This document shows positions 10,426-23,102 of a stretch of DNA of 60,000 nt, piece by piece. The stretch's first letter is position 1. Each line of letters starts with the position of its first letter. Source of the DNA: Cristatella mucedo (lineage: Eukaryota > Bryozoa > Phylactolaemata > Cristatellidae); assembly GCA_009760855.2 (NCBI GenBank), contig WPIO01000143.1:473001-533000 (forward strand), written 5' to 3'. The notes beneath the pieces are model-generated. The model did not search any database. It saw only the letters and a list, made by a program, of their open reading frames with translations, and had not been told where the DNA came from. The translations under genes were made by a program, and so were the position numbers.

Positions 10426-12221
10426 TGACATTACATTGGTAAGCGAAGGGGTCAGCGCTGGAGTGATTACCGCGCTGCGTTAATACGAAGGCTTGTGTGT
10501 ACTGCTGCAGTGTTCTACTACAGCTGGTGGCAGCGGTGGGATCGAACTCTTGGTGATTTGCTCCGACTGCTTGTTCGTCCAGACCAGCGGGACTGGGATT
10601 CCTGTGTTCCTTATGTACGCTTTGCATATACAGCACCTCAAGACATGCAGCGACTCTGCCTTCACCAAACCAACAAATAGTTGGCCTTGGGACACCTCGA
10701 ATCCCGTGTGATGCAACTTTAGCTGGACTGCATCGCCCAAACAGCTCACATACTCACCAGCCACAATGGCTAGCTGTGATGAGTACAGAAGTATATCTAA
10801 CAGGTGTACAACATTGTGGTCATGAACTTGAAACTGCAACAAGCTCGGCAAAGGAGCGATAAAAAAAACAGAACGGTTCAGATTGCGTTTTTTCTAAAGG
10901 GAGAAAATTACGAGTGCGGAACTGGCAAAAATCACCGGTCTCAAGCGCCAATCGCTAAACCTCGCGGGCGAGGCCCGTACGTAGGCGAACGCAAGGTCAC
11001 TGGCCTTTCGTTTCAAATCAGATACGTCTAACCAGGAAGGGAAAGATCTTTCGCTTTACTCTGGGATCGTCTGTTCCGCTTTAAGAGCGGAAACAGCTGA
11101 CAAGCGAAAAGTGCACGCTTCGGGATAAACAGGCTAGCAGTGACGACGCTCAGAAACCAGACTCCGAGACGCTTGGTCACGTGCCTCAGCGTCTCATCGT
11201 CTACGCGCTAGTCGAATCGGCTCCTCTAGCTGTTGCGCCCGACCGCGAATGACAACCTGTCACCATATGCTACCGTGGCGGATCTGAACCAACTAAGCAG
11301 TGAGGTCGTGAACCGAAGCGATCCTCGGCCAACTTATTGGGCACTAGGTCACGAGCTGTCAGACTTCCACTGCTGCTGCGCGACTATGTGACAGACTAAC
11401 TCATCATGCCATCACACGGAAAAGCTGACGGGAGAAGTTGTAATGCTGCGCCGGTACACGAGCGGGTCAAGGCTGGAGTGATTACCGTGCTGCTTTAATA
11501 AATAATAAGAATAATAATAATTATAATAATGCACTTGATAGAGCGCCCTCAGAGAACTTATTCTCTTTCTAGGCACTTTACATTTTCTGCAAAGTGAAAT
11601 GCAATTGAATGGTAAGTAAAATCATGCTTGAAAAACAAAAAAAATGAATCATATGGTTTGGGGTGACATGCACAGGGTCAGCATGCAAATGTGGTTAGTG
11701 GCAGCATGCACAGTGTCAGCACGCACAAGCACATCAAGGACGAATCACAGGGACCCACTAAATGCTGTCCTAAATAGGTGTGTTTTTAAGTTCCTTTTAA
11801 ATGTGGTCAGGTCGGGGGATGTTCTGACGCAGGTCGGGAGGGAGTTCCGGGCTTTGGGAGCATACGAACTAAATGCACGGTCTCCAAAGGATTTAAGGTT
11901 TGTACGAGGTATTTGTAGACTGTTGGATTCTGAAAAGCGGGTGGTACGATGCTTGGCCGGATGTGGTAGTATATCTGAGAGATTGGCTGGAGCCATACAA
12001 TGAAGGGACCTAAAAGTGAGCGACAAAACCTTGAAGTCAATCCGTTGCTTGACTGGTAGCCAGTGCAGGTCGGCGAGAAGTGGTGTAATGTGGCAGCTGC
12101 AACGCTCACGACAGATAAGCCTAGCTGCAGAGTTTTGCACCAGCTGCAATCGCCTGATCGCACATGGTAATAAATAAAATAAATAAAGGCTTGTGTTGTT
12201 CTGTTGCGTTGTTCTATTACA
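10426..12221 (+). mobile_element. TRIM-like short LTR retroelement, split by a LINE
   Basis: A ~99-bp left repeat (10426-10524, TGACATTAC...CTACTACA) is followed by a primer-binding-site-like TGGTGGCAGCGGTGGGATC (10525 on). A second copy (~11442 on) shares GGCTGGAGTGATTACCG and TTAATA, is interrupted by a LINE family 1 insertion, and resumes with AATAAAGGCTTGTGTTGTTC to CTATTACA (12221). Flanks TACTA and CACTA could be a 5-bp target duplication with one change. The ~920-bp interior has no recognisable gag or pol. The repeats are diverged, so the call is moderate. Confidence 0.45.
11505..12178 (-). mobile_element. LINE family 1 copy, 5'-truncated
   Basis: Among the better preserved copies. 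The minus strand encodes the reverse-transcriptase tail in one long frame, with RRLQLVQNSAARLICRER, TPLLADLHWLPVKQRIDFK and a C-terminus ending in GSL. The 3' end has (AAT)n. It sits inside the right repeat of the TRIM-like element with AATAAATA-rich flanks. Confidence 0.88.
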
Positions 12222-12784
12222 CACTATCACCAAATTCTGCACGCCTAAACACATGGGGATCTCATCTCAGTCTGCAGCAGTTCATGTCCTCCCTCGAATC
12301 CAGAATCATCTGTGAATCACGAAACCTAGAGACCCTCGACATTTCGCTTCCGCAATAGTAGTACATTCTTCGCCCCTGCTGCTCAGTCCTCTTTTTGACC
12401 TGTCCTCACTGTTAGAATACTACACGACACTGACCTACCGTAGCGCCTCTGGTGGCAAGCATATTAGCATCACTATTATTATTAGCTGCCTGAGCGACCG
12501 AGTGCGGTCGCGGCGACACGACGCTCGCAGCGACACGACGGAGTGAGCGGAGCAATTGCTGCGACGATTGCGCCAAGGTAGCGGCGGCAGCGGCGAGCTC
12601 CGCCGCCGCCGCCGCCGCCGCCACCGCATCGCCGCAGGCCGATTTCGCCACATTCCGGAGGCCGAGCCGAGCGGTAGCAGAGCGCGCGGGAACTTAATCT
12701 CCGTCCAGGAGCGTAACATGCGCGGCTGAGCGAGAGCCCGCGACTTTGGTCCTTAAAGATAAGCGCCGTACCCATTCACCAATC

Positions 12785-12919
12785 AGGTACGGGCAAGTTT
12801 CAGAGAGAGATTCCGAGATATAGAAAGAGAGAGAGACATAGAGGAAAAGCGAGAGAAAGAGAGAGAAAGAGAGAGAGAAGAAAAGAGAGAGAAAGAGAGA
12901 GAGAGAGAGATAGAGGAAA

Positions 12920-12950
<31 letters not shown>

Positions 12951-12955
12951 GCGAG
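12785..12955. repeat. (GA)n-rich tract
   Basis: Imperfect GAGAGA/GAAAAGAGAG microsatellite. Confidence 0.9.
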
Positions 12956-13209
12956 CGAAGAGAGAACCCGGATGCATGACGAAAAGCAACCTGCTGCGCT
13001 CCTCCGTCGGCTCTGGCGCTGATCGCGTCGACAAGCGTCGCACATTCGCCGAATAAAGATGGCGGCGGAGGGAATGAGAAGCGCGAGATGGTCGCCTTGC
13101 GAGGCAGAAAGCGCGAAAGAACCGTCGAATCTCGCACTCGGAAGCTGAATTGCAACACGTCGCGCGTTCACCTCAGAGCGAGTTCGATCTGGGCTCGCAC
13201 GCGGCGGAG

Positions 13210-13930
13210 CCTGTAATGTAATGTAATACAGCGTATCTCCGTCTGTAACTCTGCGAAGCCATAGAGACCGTGTGGGTGTTACGCAGGAGAGTTTTGTATG
13301 GCGCACTCACAGCCTAAGCGGCTTTCGGTACGCATTAGGTAGCCAACAGACTTCGTCTCACGCAACAAAGAGAAAGTAGGAAGCAATGTAGAGTCAAGAG
13401 CGCAGTTGAGGTAGCGAGTAGCGTGGAAGTAGCAGCTCAGAACCGCTGAAAAGGATGAGCCTTAGTCGGCAGTAGTAGAGTAGTTTTCGTTGCCTAAGAA
13501 TCGTGAAAGCGAGTTCCACAGTCCAAGACCTGCAGAGCTAAAGCTTCTGTCGCCAACGGTCTTTAAGCGGAGGAATGGAACAGCTAATTTATCGTGCAAA
13601 CATGAACTGAGGCCACGAAGAGGCTGAAACTGGTGCAGCAGTCCAGTTAGGTATTGAGGAGCCAAGCCGTGGCTGGCCTTGTGGGTCAGCGTTAAATTTT
13701 TGCTCTGCATCCGTTGATCAACCGGCAGCCATCCTAGCTCTTTTAGCAAAGTTCTACGCAGTCAAACATCTAGGCATTAGGATTCTTCGCAGTCAAACAT
13801 CTAGGATTTGCAAGCTATCGTTGCAGCCATATTCTTAGCCATATGCAGTTGCCTAGCTGCGCTTTTGGTAGCCCAGCCATAAGGGAATTTCAATAATCAA
13901 GCCAAGGCAGAACTAAGGAGCTAGTTAAAT
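13210..13930 (-). mobile_element. LINE family 2 copy, 5'-truncated
   Basis: Plus strand opens with TGTAATGTAATG (3' tail). Minus encodes WNSLSRFLGNENYSTTAD and LKELGWLPVDQRMQSK, the same reverse-transcriptase tail as the copy at 17310-18035, with breaks. Confidence 0.82.
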
Positions 13931-13959
13931 TTTTTGCAAGCCACCGTGGAAGACAGCTC

Positions 13960-15770
13960 CTTATCCTATCGCCGGGCAGGTAAACGAAGATCGCTACCAC
14001 GCTGCTGCGCGTCACGGCGCGCCATTACCGCTCGCGTTGCGACTAACCGCAGCGCCTCGCCTTCCGTCTGCGCTCTGCGCTGCGCGTCGAAGCGTCACAC
14101 AGTCGGAAGCCCACATTTATGCAAGCGCACCGCTGAAGACCAATCCATAAGAGCAGGAGGAGGATGTGGAGGAACAGGAGCAGGAGGAGATTGGTTCACT
14201 GCGTCGCCGCCTCCTCCTACTCGCGATGCGAATACGGTACGGTCACGCTCGCCGCCTGCACGACGCGGCGTCGTCGCACGTCGGCGTCGCGGCGGTCTGC
14301 TCGGGCGACCGCGGCGCCGCGCGCACGTACCCGCAACTTCGCGCTGTCGCCCCTTACGGGCGAGTGAGATCGTGCCACGCCCCACGTTCAGGGCCTCGCG
14401 CTCTTGACGACGACGGCGGCGACTTGTCACCGTCTCGCGACTCACGACGCCGGCTCGTCATCGGTGACGTGAGACATGGCGAAGGCGGCGGGTGCTCGCG
14501 CTGAAGCTGTCGCCACGAACGCGACTGCGAGCGCTCGGTCGCCGGGTGTCGAGAGCCGCGGCGATTGTCATGCAAATGCCGAGGTGCTAGTGTGCGCCGC
14601 GAGATGGGCGCGTCCCGTGCCCGATCCGTCCTATCTCCTAGCGCGCGCGCGAGTCGCGTGAATGGAGCGGCGCTTAGTCTTAGCGGGGCCGCCGTCTTTC
14701 GGCATTATGGATGCGCAGCGAGTCAAAGGCCAGAGCACAAAGGGGATCGGTCAACGCCCATGAATAAAACAAGCCGTCGCTCCGGTGCCGACGCTTCGCC
14801 ACGTCCGTTTATCGATACCAGATTACCAGAAGCAAACTCCTCGTCCTCCTCCTCGAGGTCGCGCGCCGAACGCGGCGGCGACGGCGGCGCCGACAGAAAA
14901 TGAGACGAACGAAGAGCGAGCCGACGGCGCCGACCGGCCTCGGACCGGCCGCGGACCTGCCGCGGGCCGACCGACGCGCGCGCTCGGCGGCGCGGCCTCG
15001 CGTCGCCGAGCGCGCGCCGCCGCCGAGAGAGATTGAATCGCCGTCGCGTCGCCGGCGAGAGCGAGCGCCGCCGCCGCGCGGCGAGCGTTCACGCTCGGCT
15101 GCGTCTTTCGCGGCGCATCGCGCTGGCGCCAGCACGAGTGCGAACGAGTCCCGAAAGCCAAGCCGAAATGCCGCGCCTGCTCGCCGCTCTCGTCGGCGGC
15201 AGGCTTCGCGAAAAGCCGCGCCGCGATTCGAACTCGCGACGCGGCTCTGCAGCGCCCGGCGGCGGCGGCGGCGGCGGCTCCAATTTGCTGCGGGCGATTA
15301 GCTCGACGATGCGCTTCCGGGGCGTTGCCCCATTCTTCGCGGACTTCGATCGCGGCTTTAAGAAGAGGTAGACCGAATGCGCGCGACGGTCGGTGCCCTG
15401 AGGCGGCGGCGGCGGCAGCGGCGTCGGCGGCGACGGCAGCGACGGCTGCGGCAGGAGGACAGCGCTTCTGCTCTCGGAGCGGCCTCTCTGCACCCGCGGT
15501 CGGTTCGCGATGGCAGAACCGGGAGACTGCAGACTTGGCGTGGAAGGAAGCGCGCCGGCCGGAAGTGTTCCCGAGTAATCGGCTCACCCGAGCTCAGCCC
15601 GGCGCGGCGGTCGCGCCGAGCGCGGGCAGCGCCGCCAACCGTTCGAACGGCCCGGACGGACGGAGTGCGGGCCGCACGCCGCCGAGTGCGCCCGACCTGT
15701 GACGTCATGACCCGGTGGCGCACAGAGGGAGGGCGGGACCGCCTCCGTCAGAGTGCTCTATTCGGGCGCT
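13960..15770. other. CpG island-like region
   Basis: About 1.8 kb of very GC- and CpG-rich DNA with long overlapping frames on both strands. No frame has a recognisable domain, and frames are open because AT-rich stop codons are rare. It may cover a promoter or first exon of a gene I cannot define. Confidence 0.4.
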
Positions 15771-15779
15771 GTTAAATCG

Positions 15780-16370
15780 CTCGCTTCAAGCCGTGGCCGA
15801 GACGACTTGAAAACTCTGGCCTCGCTTCCGCGGCGAAATGACGTTCGCAGCTCCTGACCGGACGTAAGCGCAGCGAAGACCGTCAGCTGGTTTAGCAGGC
15901 TCGATCGTATAGAATTGCGGCAGAATTGCGGCAGAATGTCTCCTTCTCGCCGCTTGCCACTGGGAATAGCGGAATTATCCACGACAGGTCTGGAGCCTAC
16001 TGGAACCTAAGAACTTACGAGCTGGATTGCGACGAGCTGGGCCGCCGCGTCATGACGGGCGGCTGCCGAGCTTTGGCCTGAGACTCAACTCGCCGTACTT
16101 ACAAAATCCTGCTGCAACCCCCAACACATAATTTTTAATAACCCCCACAATATCACGTTCTGGGTCTGTCAGTGGTATTTCAAGGAAAAGGAACATTTTG
16201 TAACCCTGCCAGTGAGAGGTGGTACTCCAGAGAATTTTAAAACCACAATGGCGGTTCGTTTGGCTCCACTCCTGAGGGAGTAGGGTTCATCAACTTCCGT
16301 ACGTTCATAAATAGACTTGTAGTGTATTCATTCAGCTGAATCGCTTGCTGGCGGCTCGGAGGAGCTCGTA
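15780..16370. other. Unassigned sequence
   Basis: No gene seen. A tandem AGAATTGCGGC duplication lies near 15910-15935. Confidence 0.4.
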
Positions 16371-16377
16371 GACTCTG

Positions 16378-16870
16378 AGAATAATAATAATAATAATCAT
16401 GCACTCGATAAAGCCCCCTCAGAGAACTTAATCTCTCTTTAGGCGCTTTACATTTGCTGCAAAGGGAAATGCAATTGAACGGTGAGTAAAATTATGCTTG
16501 ATAAACAAACAAAATGAATAACATGATTAGGGGTGACATGCACAGGGTCAGCATGCAAATGTGGCTAGTGGCAGCATGCACAGTGTCAGCACGCATAAGC
16601 ACATCAAGGACGAATCACAGGGACTCACTAAATGCTGTCCTAAATAGGTGTGTTTTTAAGTTATTTTTAAATGTGGTCAGGTCAGGGGATGTTCTGACGC
16701 AGGTCGGGAAGGAGTTCCAGGCTTTGGGAGCATACGAACTAAATGCACGGTCTCCAAAGGATTTGAGGTTTGGACGAGGTATTTGTAGACTGTTGGATTC
16801 CGAAAAGCGGGTGGTACGATGCTTGGCCTGATGGGGGGGGGGGAGTATATCTGAGAGATATAATGAGAAG
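16378..16870 (-). mobile_element. LINE family 1 copy, 5'-truncated
   Basis: (AAT)n, then TGCACTCGATAAAGCCCC and the family's 3' region on the minus strand. Truncated within the reverse-transcriptase tail near a poly-G run. Confidence 0.85.
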
Positions 16871-16902
16871 AGAAGCCTTGGTTTAGCTTTGGCGTCACAG
16901 TG

Positions 16903-17095
16903 ATAATAATAATTATAATAAGAATGATGCTAATACATTTGTAGGGCACGCTCGGAGAACATAATCTCTTTCTAGGCACTTACAATTTGCTGCAAAGAAG
17001 TAAGATCGAATGGTTAATGGCAGTATGCTCGACGTCAACAAACATAACATAGGGGTGACATGCTTAAGGTCAACATGCAAATCACCTTTGACTAC
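16903..17095 (-). mobile_element. LINE family 1 fragment, older copy
   Basis: AATAATAATTATAATAAG, then GAACATAATCTCTTTCTAGG and TTTGCTGCAAAG, diverged from the main family. Confidence 0.7.
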
Positions 17096-17195
17096 CGAGG
17101 TCGTTGGCTTGAGCCTCACGGCACACGTGAAGCGCCTGGATAAAGATTCAGTTCCCTTACAGTACTATACAAATGAACTGTAATATATAACGATT
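17095..17195 (+). mobile_element. Degenerate SINE family A fragment
   Basis: Contains GAAGCGCCTGGATAAAGATT and CTATACAAATGAA, the family tail, after a decayed B-box region (TTGGCTTGAGCCTCACGG). Confidence 0.55.
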
Positions 17196-17309
17196 TATTG
17201 AAAGCAATTAATTAGTATATGTACATTAGCCGGTGGTGCAGTGTGCTGCCGGGGTCACACGTGCTACCCGGGCCTCCCGGTTCAGGAACATAAACCACAC
17301 GGCTTCCGA

Positions 17310-18035
17310 GCCGGTAATTTAATGTAATGTATCTCCGTCTGTAAGTCCACAAAGAATGTGTGGGTGTTGCGCAGGAGAGTTTTGTGTAGCCCACTCACAG
17401 CCTAAGCGGCTTTTGGTACGCATTCGGTAGCCACCAGACTTCGTCTCGCGCAACAAAGAGAAAGAGAGAAAGTGGGAAGCATAGCAGAGCAACGAGAGCA
17501 GTTCAGGTAGTGAGTAGCATGGGAGTAGCAGCTCAGGACCGCTGAAAAGGATTAGCCATAGTCGGCAGCAGGAGAGTAGTTGTCGTTGCCTAAGAGTCGT
17601 GAAAACGAGCTCCGCGGCCTAGGACATGCAGAGCAAAAGCTCTTGTTGCCAACGGTCTTTAAGCGGAGCAATGGAGCATCTAATTTATTATCCATACAGG
17701 ACTCGAGGGCACGAAGAGGCCGAAACTGTTGCCACCGTTCAGCTAGGTATGATGGAGCCAAGCCGTGGTGGGCCTTGTGGGTTAGCGTAAGAACTTTGCT
17801 CTGTATCCGTTGATCAACTAGCAGCCATCCTAGCTCTTCTAGCAAAGGAGACATGCGGTCAAACCTCCGGAAGTTGAAAACTAGCCTTGCAGCCTTATTA
17901 ATAGCCATTTGCAGAGGCCTAGTTGCCTTTTTTAGTCGCCCAGCCAAAAGGGAATTGCAGTAATCAAGCCGAGACAGAACTACGGAGCAAGTTAAATTCT
18001 TTGCAAGCCACCATGGAAGACAGCTCCTTATTTTA
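17310..18035 (-). mobile_element. LINE family 2 copy, longest in window
   Basis: The minus strand has an almost uninterrupted frame for the end of a CR1/L2-like reverse transcriptase: LTCSVVLSRLDYCNSLLAG, LLEELGWLLVDQRIQSK and a C-terminal NYSPAADYG. The 5' truncation falls near 18035, where R2-like sequence begins on the same strand. Confidence 0.85.
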
Positions 18036-18720
18036 GATAGGGGACGCAGTGCCGCTTCAATGCCTTTCTCTTCGCTCGTGGGATGCCGAGTTCGGCCAGG
18101 CAAGCTTCGTTGTTTGGCCACCAGCTGCCTAGAGCTGCCCCGACCACGAAGTGCCTCACCACTTCCGACCGGTAGCCGGCGGTCACGAACGACTGGGCTA
18201 TGGCTGCATATGTATCGGTCTAGTTCCGGGCCGGCATAATCAGCGCATCCTTGCTGCCGTCAAACGGCACCGTCACATCAACGATTACCACATCGGTGCC
18301 GCTGATGACCATGCCGATGACCAGCTCCGGCTTGAGAGCCAGACCGCCGGCAATCGTGGGGGCGCTGCCTGCCGACATGCAGATGAACGCGGTGGCCCGA
18401 AGAGCTTCGATTGGGCGGCCAGGAACCAGGTTGTGCCGTGCGGTAATTGCATGCAGCATCGGCCGGCTGTGGCTCAGCACGTGGCAAATGGTCTCTGCCT
18501 TCGTTCGGCATAGCCGGCAGCTGGTAACCGTTCCCGGGTGTGCCCGACCCCTAGCAGTTACTGACAGCACGTCCAAGCCTGCTTGGTAGATGAACCGCCA
18601 GGCCCGGAATGACAGGCCTGTGGTCAGGAAGCGACTGTGGGCGGCAAAACTGTCCGTGGTCAGGCAGCGGCTGATCCTGCCCTGTGCAGGCTGGGCAACC
18701 CAAGCACGGACTTCCACGAG
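18036..18720 (-). pseudogene. R2/NeSL-like LINE fragment (restriction-like endonuclease end)
   Basis: The minus strand encodes the C-terminal part of a non-LTR retrotransposon of the restriction-like-endonuclease type. A Cys-His knuckle (CRLCRTKAETICHVL) is followed by ITARHN, a KPELV...VVIVDVTVPFD stretch corresponding to the PD-(D/E)xK active site, and HFVVGALGSWWPNNEACL near the C-terminus. The usual PD is PE, the last knuckle Cys is missing, and there is a TAG in frame near 18223. It is therefore a dead fragment. It may extend to ~19160, where frames on minus continue without clear motifs. Confidence 0.6.
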
Positions 18721-19189
18721 CCTGGCGAACTCGCGCGGTTTTGTGATGACCGCTCACGTGGCACGACCCATCAGGGCTCGATGCCGTCAGGGTCGGTGGA
18801 CACGGCCAGCACTTCAGGGTCAGGGCCATCGAGAGGTGACAGGAGAGCCGCTTGAGAGGCACTTGCGCTCGTCCGACCACAGCGAGATCGGCCCTGACCC
18901 TGTTGCCAGGGCCGAAGGTTGCTGGGCTCGGGTATCGCGAGCGCTCCTCATCAGACGACGGCGTGCCATCCAGGCTGGCGGCTGCCCGGTCGAGTCTGTG
19001 ACGAGCGATGTGACTGACGCACGCGTCGGGCGACCGCAGCATGCGACAGGCTTGCGCAGCTCTCGTAGGATGGAGGCGTCCGTCGCGAAACGGATCGAGC
19101 CGAGCGCGCCCGCAGAGCGAGGCCCAAACGGGAAATGCGCCGATGCCAAGTTCGGCAGACCGCACGCTAAGCGACGCTAAGTTCTATCA

Positions 19190-19880
19190 GAGCCTTTTTG
19201 GCTGGCAGCAGAGCCGCCTGAGGCACAAGCCGCGTCCGACAAAGGCAGTCGAGCCGCGGCAGGAGGAAAGTCCGCAAGACGTCAAGCTTTTGCTACGGAG
19301 CGAGAAGGCTCGCAGGTTCACGTCCCTTGCGAGGGAAGAGCAGGCCCAGTTCGTGTCTACATATGTATTCATTCGCTGGTATTTGATTTCCGTATATTCC
19401 TTGCCCAGCACTGAGTGCGAAACGGTCGCCGCGTTGTTTTCCTCAAAAATACATCGAGCGTCCGTCCGTCGAGCTCGTTCGAAGCGCGCTAGTCTCTGCC
19501 ATCGTCGCGACGGTGCCGCGCCTACGCTGCTAGCACTGGTCGACCGCGGCGACACCATTCTGGTTGTCAAGTGCTCTGCAAATCGGCCGGCCGCGTCGTG
19601 CGGCTCAATGCTGAGAATCACCACTTATACCTTCCTGACAATCGCCGCCACGCTCGAAGCCGCGAGCGCCATCGGGAGCTTGACTAGAGCCGTACTTCCG
19701 GCTTCACTTCCGGTTGCACGTCTCGCGAAGCTGCCTTGAGTTTAGACCTTGCAAATGTTTCACGGAAGCGTTAGGGCTATGGGGTTATGGCGGCGCCTAC
19801 TCGGCAAGGACGCTCTCGCCAGAATCGCATTATTCGCATTCATCTTATACGGTCTTTGCTTTAGCTGCAGCAATCCCGAA
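19190..19880. other. Unassigned sequence
   Basis: Frames are open on both strands without recognisable domains. No gene called. Confidence 0.4.
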
Positions 19881-19887
19881 AAACAAA

Positions 19888-20050
19888 ATATAATTCATTC
19901 GTGCAGCGCTTAAAGAGAACTTAATCTCTATTCAGACGCTTTGCGTACGTCACAGGGCTCGAGGCCACGACCTCAGTCAGTTATTAAATGCATTCACTCC
20001 GTTCTTGGTCGTTAAAGGCGAGCACCTTAACCACTGGGCAAACCCACGCG
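19888..20050 (-). mobile_element. SINE family A copy with internal insertion
   Basis: Tail ATAATTCATTCGTGCAGCGC, TCTCTATTCAGACGC, a B-box-like region, then ~30 bp of extra sequence before GCGAGCACCTTAACCACTGG. Confidence 0.7.
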
Positions 20051-20104
20051 CATTTACGTATGTAGCTCCGCCGACTGCGAGGTGGAGGTCACCGGTTTGG
20101 AACC

Positions 20105-20300
20105 GCGGGGTAATAACAATGATAATAACTCATTTGCCCAGCGCCCTCAGAGATGTAATTTCTTTCTTGGCGACTCTTTCTTTTACATTTACTGCAAAGA
20201 AAGCCTGGTCGAAAGTTTAATAGCAGTATGCTCAACGCCAACAAGCGTAAGATGGCTAGAGGTGAAATGCACCGGGTCAGCACTCAAATATGATTAGTGG
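20105..20300 (-). mobile_element. LINE family 1 fragment
   Basis: AATAACAATGATAATAACTC, then GCGCCCTCAGAGATGTAATT and GTGAAATGCACCGGGTCAGC, a diverged 3' end. Confidence 0.72.
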
Positions 20301-20309
20301 CAGCCTCAC

Positions 20310-22080
20310 TATGTTTCACGCATGCAAAAGACGCACGCCACCATAGAAGCTCGCCGACAGTTGATTGGTGCACATGGGCAGTATTCGCATTGGTCATGAG
20401 TTTAGCCAGTAACACTAACGTAATACCCTAGTCGGCAAAGTTGTCTTAAAGTAAATTATCCACTATGACTAACCAGATCGACAAGACACGATTTCTTAGT
20501 CTTCCTTAGTCCTCGTTCTGCGACAGAAGGAAGAGTGCATGCACTTATGACAGCGCAGCAGTTGCCTTCAGCTGCTCACTTAAGCCCTTTTTTAGCCCTC
20601 ACTCGAAAGCTGACGGTTAACGCTGACGGTTTCTTCTTGGTCTTGCTTCGGGGCTTGCCTCGTCTTTGGCGGCCTAATCATCGATGCTTAACACGAGCCC
20701 CAAGTTTGTGAGACACTAAATACTCTTGCTAAATGGAATCGCAAGATGAGGCCATTGATGGATGCTAAGTTTGTGCGGACAGTCGTGCATGGATCAAGAC
20801 GGCTTACGCAGATGCAGTTTATTAACGGGGTATCGTGTCAAAAATTTTAATAAGTAATAAAAAAATGTTAATTTTTCTTAATCTGCTTAATAAAAGATGA
20901 ACTAGTTATACATGAAAATGAAATCACAAATTTTGGTGGTTGTCAGATGATTGAAACATGGTCAATAAAATTGTTATGTAAGACCTATTTAAACCAGAAG
21001 TAGTATATCGAGCTCAACAAAAAATAATTTTTTGTGAAAAAACGGAGCCGGAACTCAAGTTTTCTGGTGGACGCTGTGAATGTAAGCTACTCAGCCCTAA
21101 ACGGAACCTCAGAAAATAACTTTGGAAAATGATAACAATTTAAAAACAATTTCCCAGAAATAAGACGCCCCTCGAGATCAAACGTCCGAGCGGTAGTATA
21201 ACAATATCAGAAAAGAGTAAACCCCCTATCGGCAGGGTGCCTAGTTCCGCCTCTGCTTCCCCGCCCCGCCCATTGCAACCGGCTGCAAACGGCATTCCAA
21301 GGCCCACTCCTTATTTACTTGGCAGAAACATCTTTACATTTGTATTTTTAAATCAGATCCCAAACCGGAAGTGGCTGTCGTTCAGCCAGTAGACTACCAT
21401 TAGGGATAATGTATTGAGAATTTACTGCTGCCGGAGCCACCGTAACTAAGGAGTCCGTTACCACGGCACCTCATGAATCCTGGAACAGTTGATCCAGTTC
21501 CTATAGCAGCCGCAACGCACGAGGCGACGGCCGCGAGTGGTCATTTGTTCGGCGGCCGGTCAGCGTGGTGATTTGGATGGAACTAGCGCGTCGTTTACTG
21601 GAAGCCAGTCTGAAAGTGTTGAATCATTTCTATTCAAGGAAATTTAGGTGAATTCAAGTTCTCATTTACGTCGTTTATAGTTTAATATTTGTATAGGCGA
21701 ATGCGGGTGAGCCGCCCGGTTCTAACGTGGTTTGACGGCCTGCGGTTTCAGACCTATCGTGGATATGTTCTACTTATGCTATAAAAGGATCTTGTTAGGT
21801 TGACCTATTCCTAACATCCATATTTATCTATTTATTGAATTGTTTGTGCGATGATAGCGTTTCCTAGTGCTGTCTCGTGGTTATAGCTTGGGGTTCTCAA
21901 GTTTACCTGCAAACGACAGTCCAATGCCTGCTGTCACTGATGTCATATCTCCTAAAATAATGATCCGATCACCTTAAAACTTTGGAACATATGATTGATT
22001 TTAGTTACATATCATTCCAATCTTCTCGTGTGCATATTGGACCTCAGTAGATAGATTTAGTTTGATCAAAACTGGCTGTC
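20310..22080. other. Unassigned, relatively AT-rich sequence
   Basis: No open frame of note. It contains A/T-rich runs around 20840-21060. Nothing recognised. Confidence 0.5.
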
Positions 22081-22204
22081 TTTGTCATGCTAAGCCTTTG
22101 TCATCCTTTCACTTTCAATTCAATTTTTTTCACTTTCAATTCAACTTTTCAATTTCGGAAAGCCTGCCCGACGTGGATTTTTACACACGCGGCTGCTGGA
22201 CGTA

Positions 22205-22381
22205 ATGACGGAGCGTCGACGAAACTGACCAGATGGCGGCACGGGGGGATCCCGGGGATGTCGGGAAGTAGGTGCTCGCCCCCACGACCAAGGTCCGTCT
22301 GACGTCGTGGGCTCAAGCCCCGAGGCATATGTGAAGCGCCTGAATAGTGATTAAGTTCTCTTAGGGCGCTATACAAATGAA

Positions 22382-22390
<9 letters not shown>
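22205..22390 (+). mobile_element. SINE family A copy
   Basis: Head reads GGTGCTCGCCCCCACGACC and GTCGTGGGCTCAAGCC, tail GTGAAGCGCCTGAATAGTGA then GGGCGCTATACAAATGAATT, running into a TA array. Confidence 0.82.
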
Positions 22391-22692
<302 letters not shown>

Positions 22693-22927
22693 GACGGCGT
22701 CGTTCGTGTCGACTCGTCGGAGCTGAGACGTTTGTAGCAAACGGACCGCGAAGCCTGCTGAAAACGCCGGGAACCAGCGGTCAGCCGGAGCTCGGCCGTG
22801 AGCCAAATCCTACCCGTTTGACCTTAAGTCCACAGGCTGTGCGCCATGCGACCGGAACGTCTCCTCGTCCCAGGCTCTGCCAGGTTCCAGGCTCGTCGCC
22901 TTAAAAGAGTTCTTCGTTTGCCGGTCT

Positions 22928-23064
22928 CCTGTTGCTCCTTACACACACACACACACATGCGCGCGCACACACACATACACGCGCGCACGCACGAACGCAC
23001 ACACAAACGCGCGCACGCACACACACGCACTAACACACACACAAACACGCACACACACACACAA

Positions 23065-23102
<38 letters not shown>
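22928..23102. repeat. (CA)n tract
   Basis: ACAC microsatellite with GCGCGCA interruptions. Confidence 0.93.

Noticed and set aside
11644-12003. Plus-strand 119-aa frame (and similar at 16514-16831 and 1682-1945)
   Set aside because: Antisense shadow of LINE family 1; recurs only because the LINE recurs.
13056-13070. TISU-like AAAGATGGCGGC on plus as a gene start
   Set aside because: The frame stops after ~30 codons with no convincing donor. Single-motif evidence is too weak.
18590-19739. Plus-strand frames of 196 and 232 aa
   Set aside because: Composition-driven frames opposite the R2-like minus-strand fragment and in GC-rich DNA. No domains.
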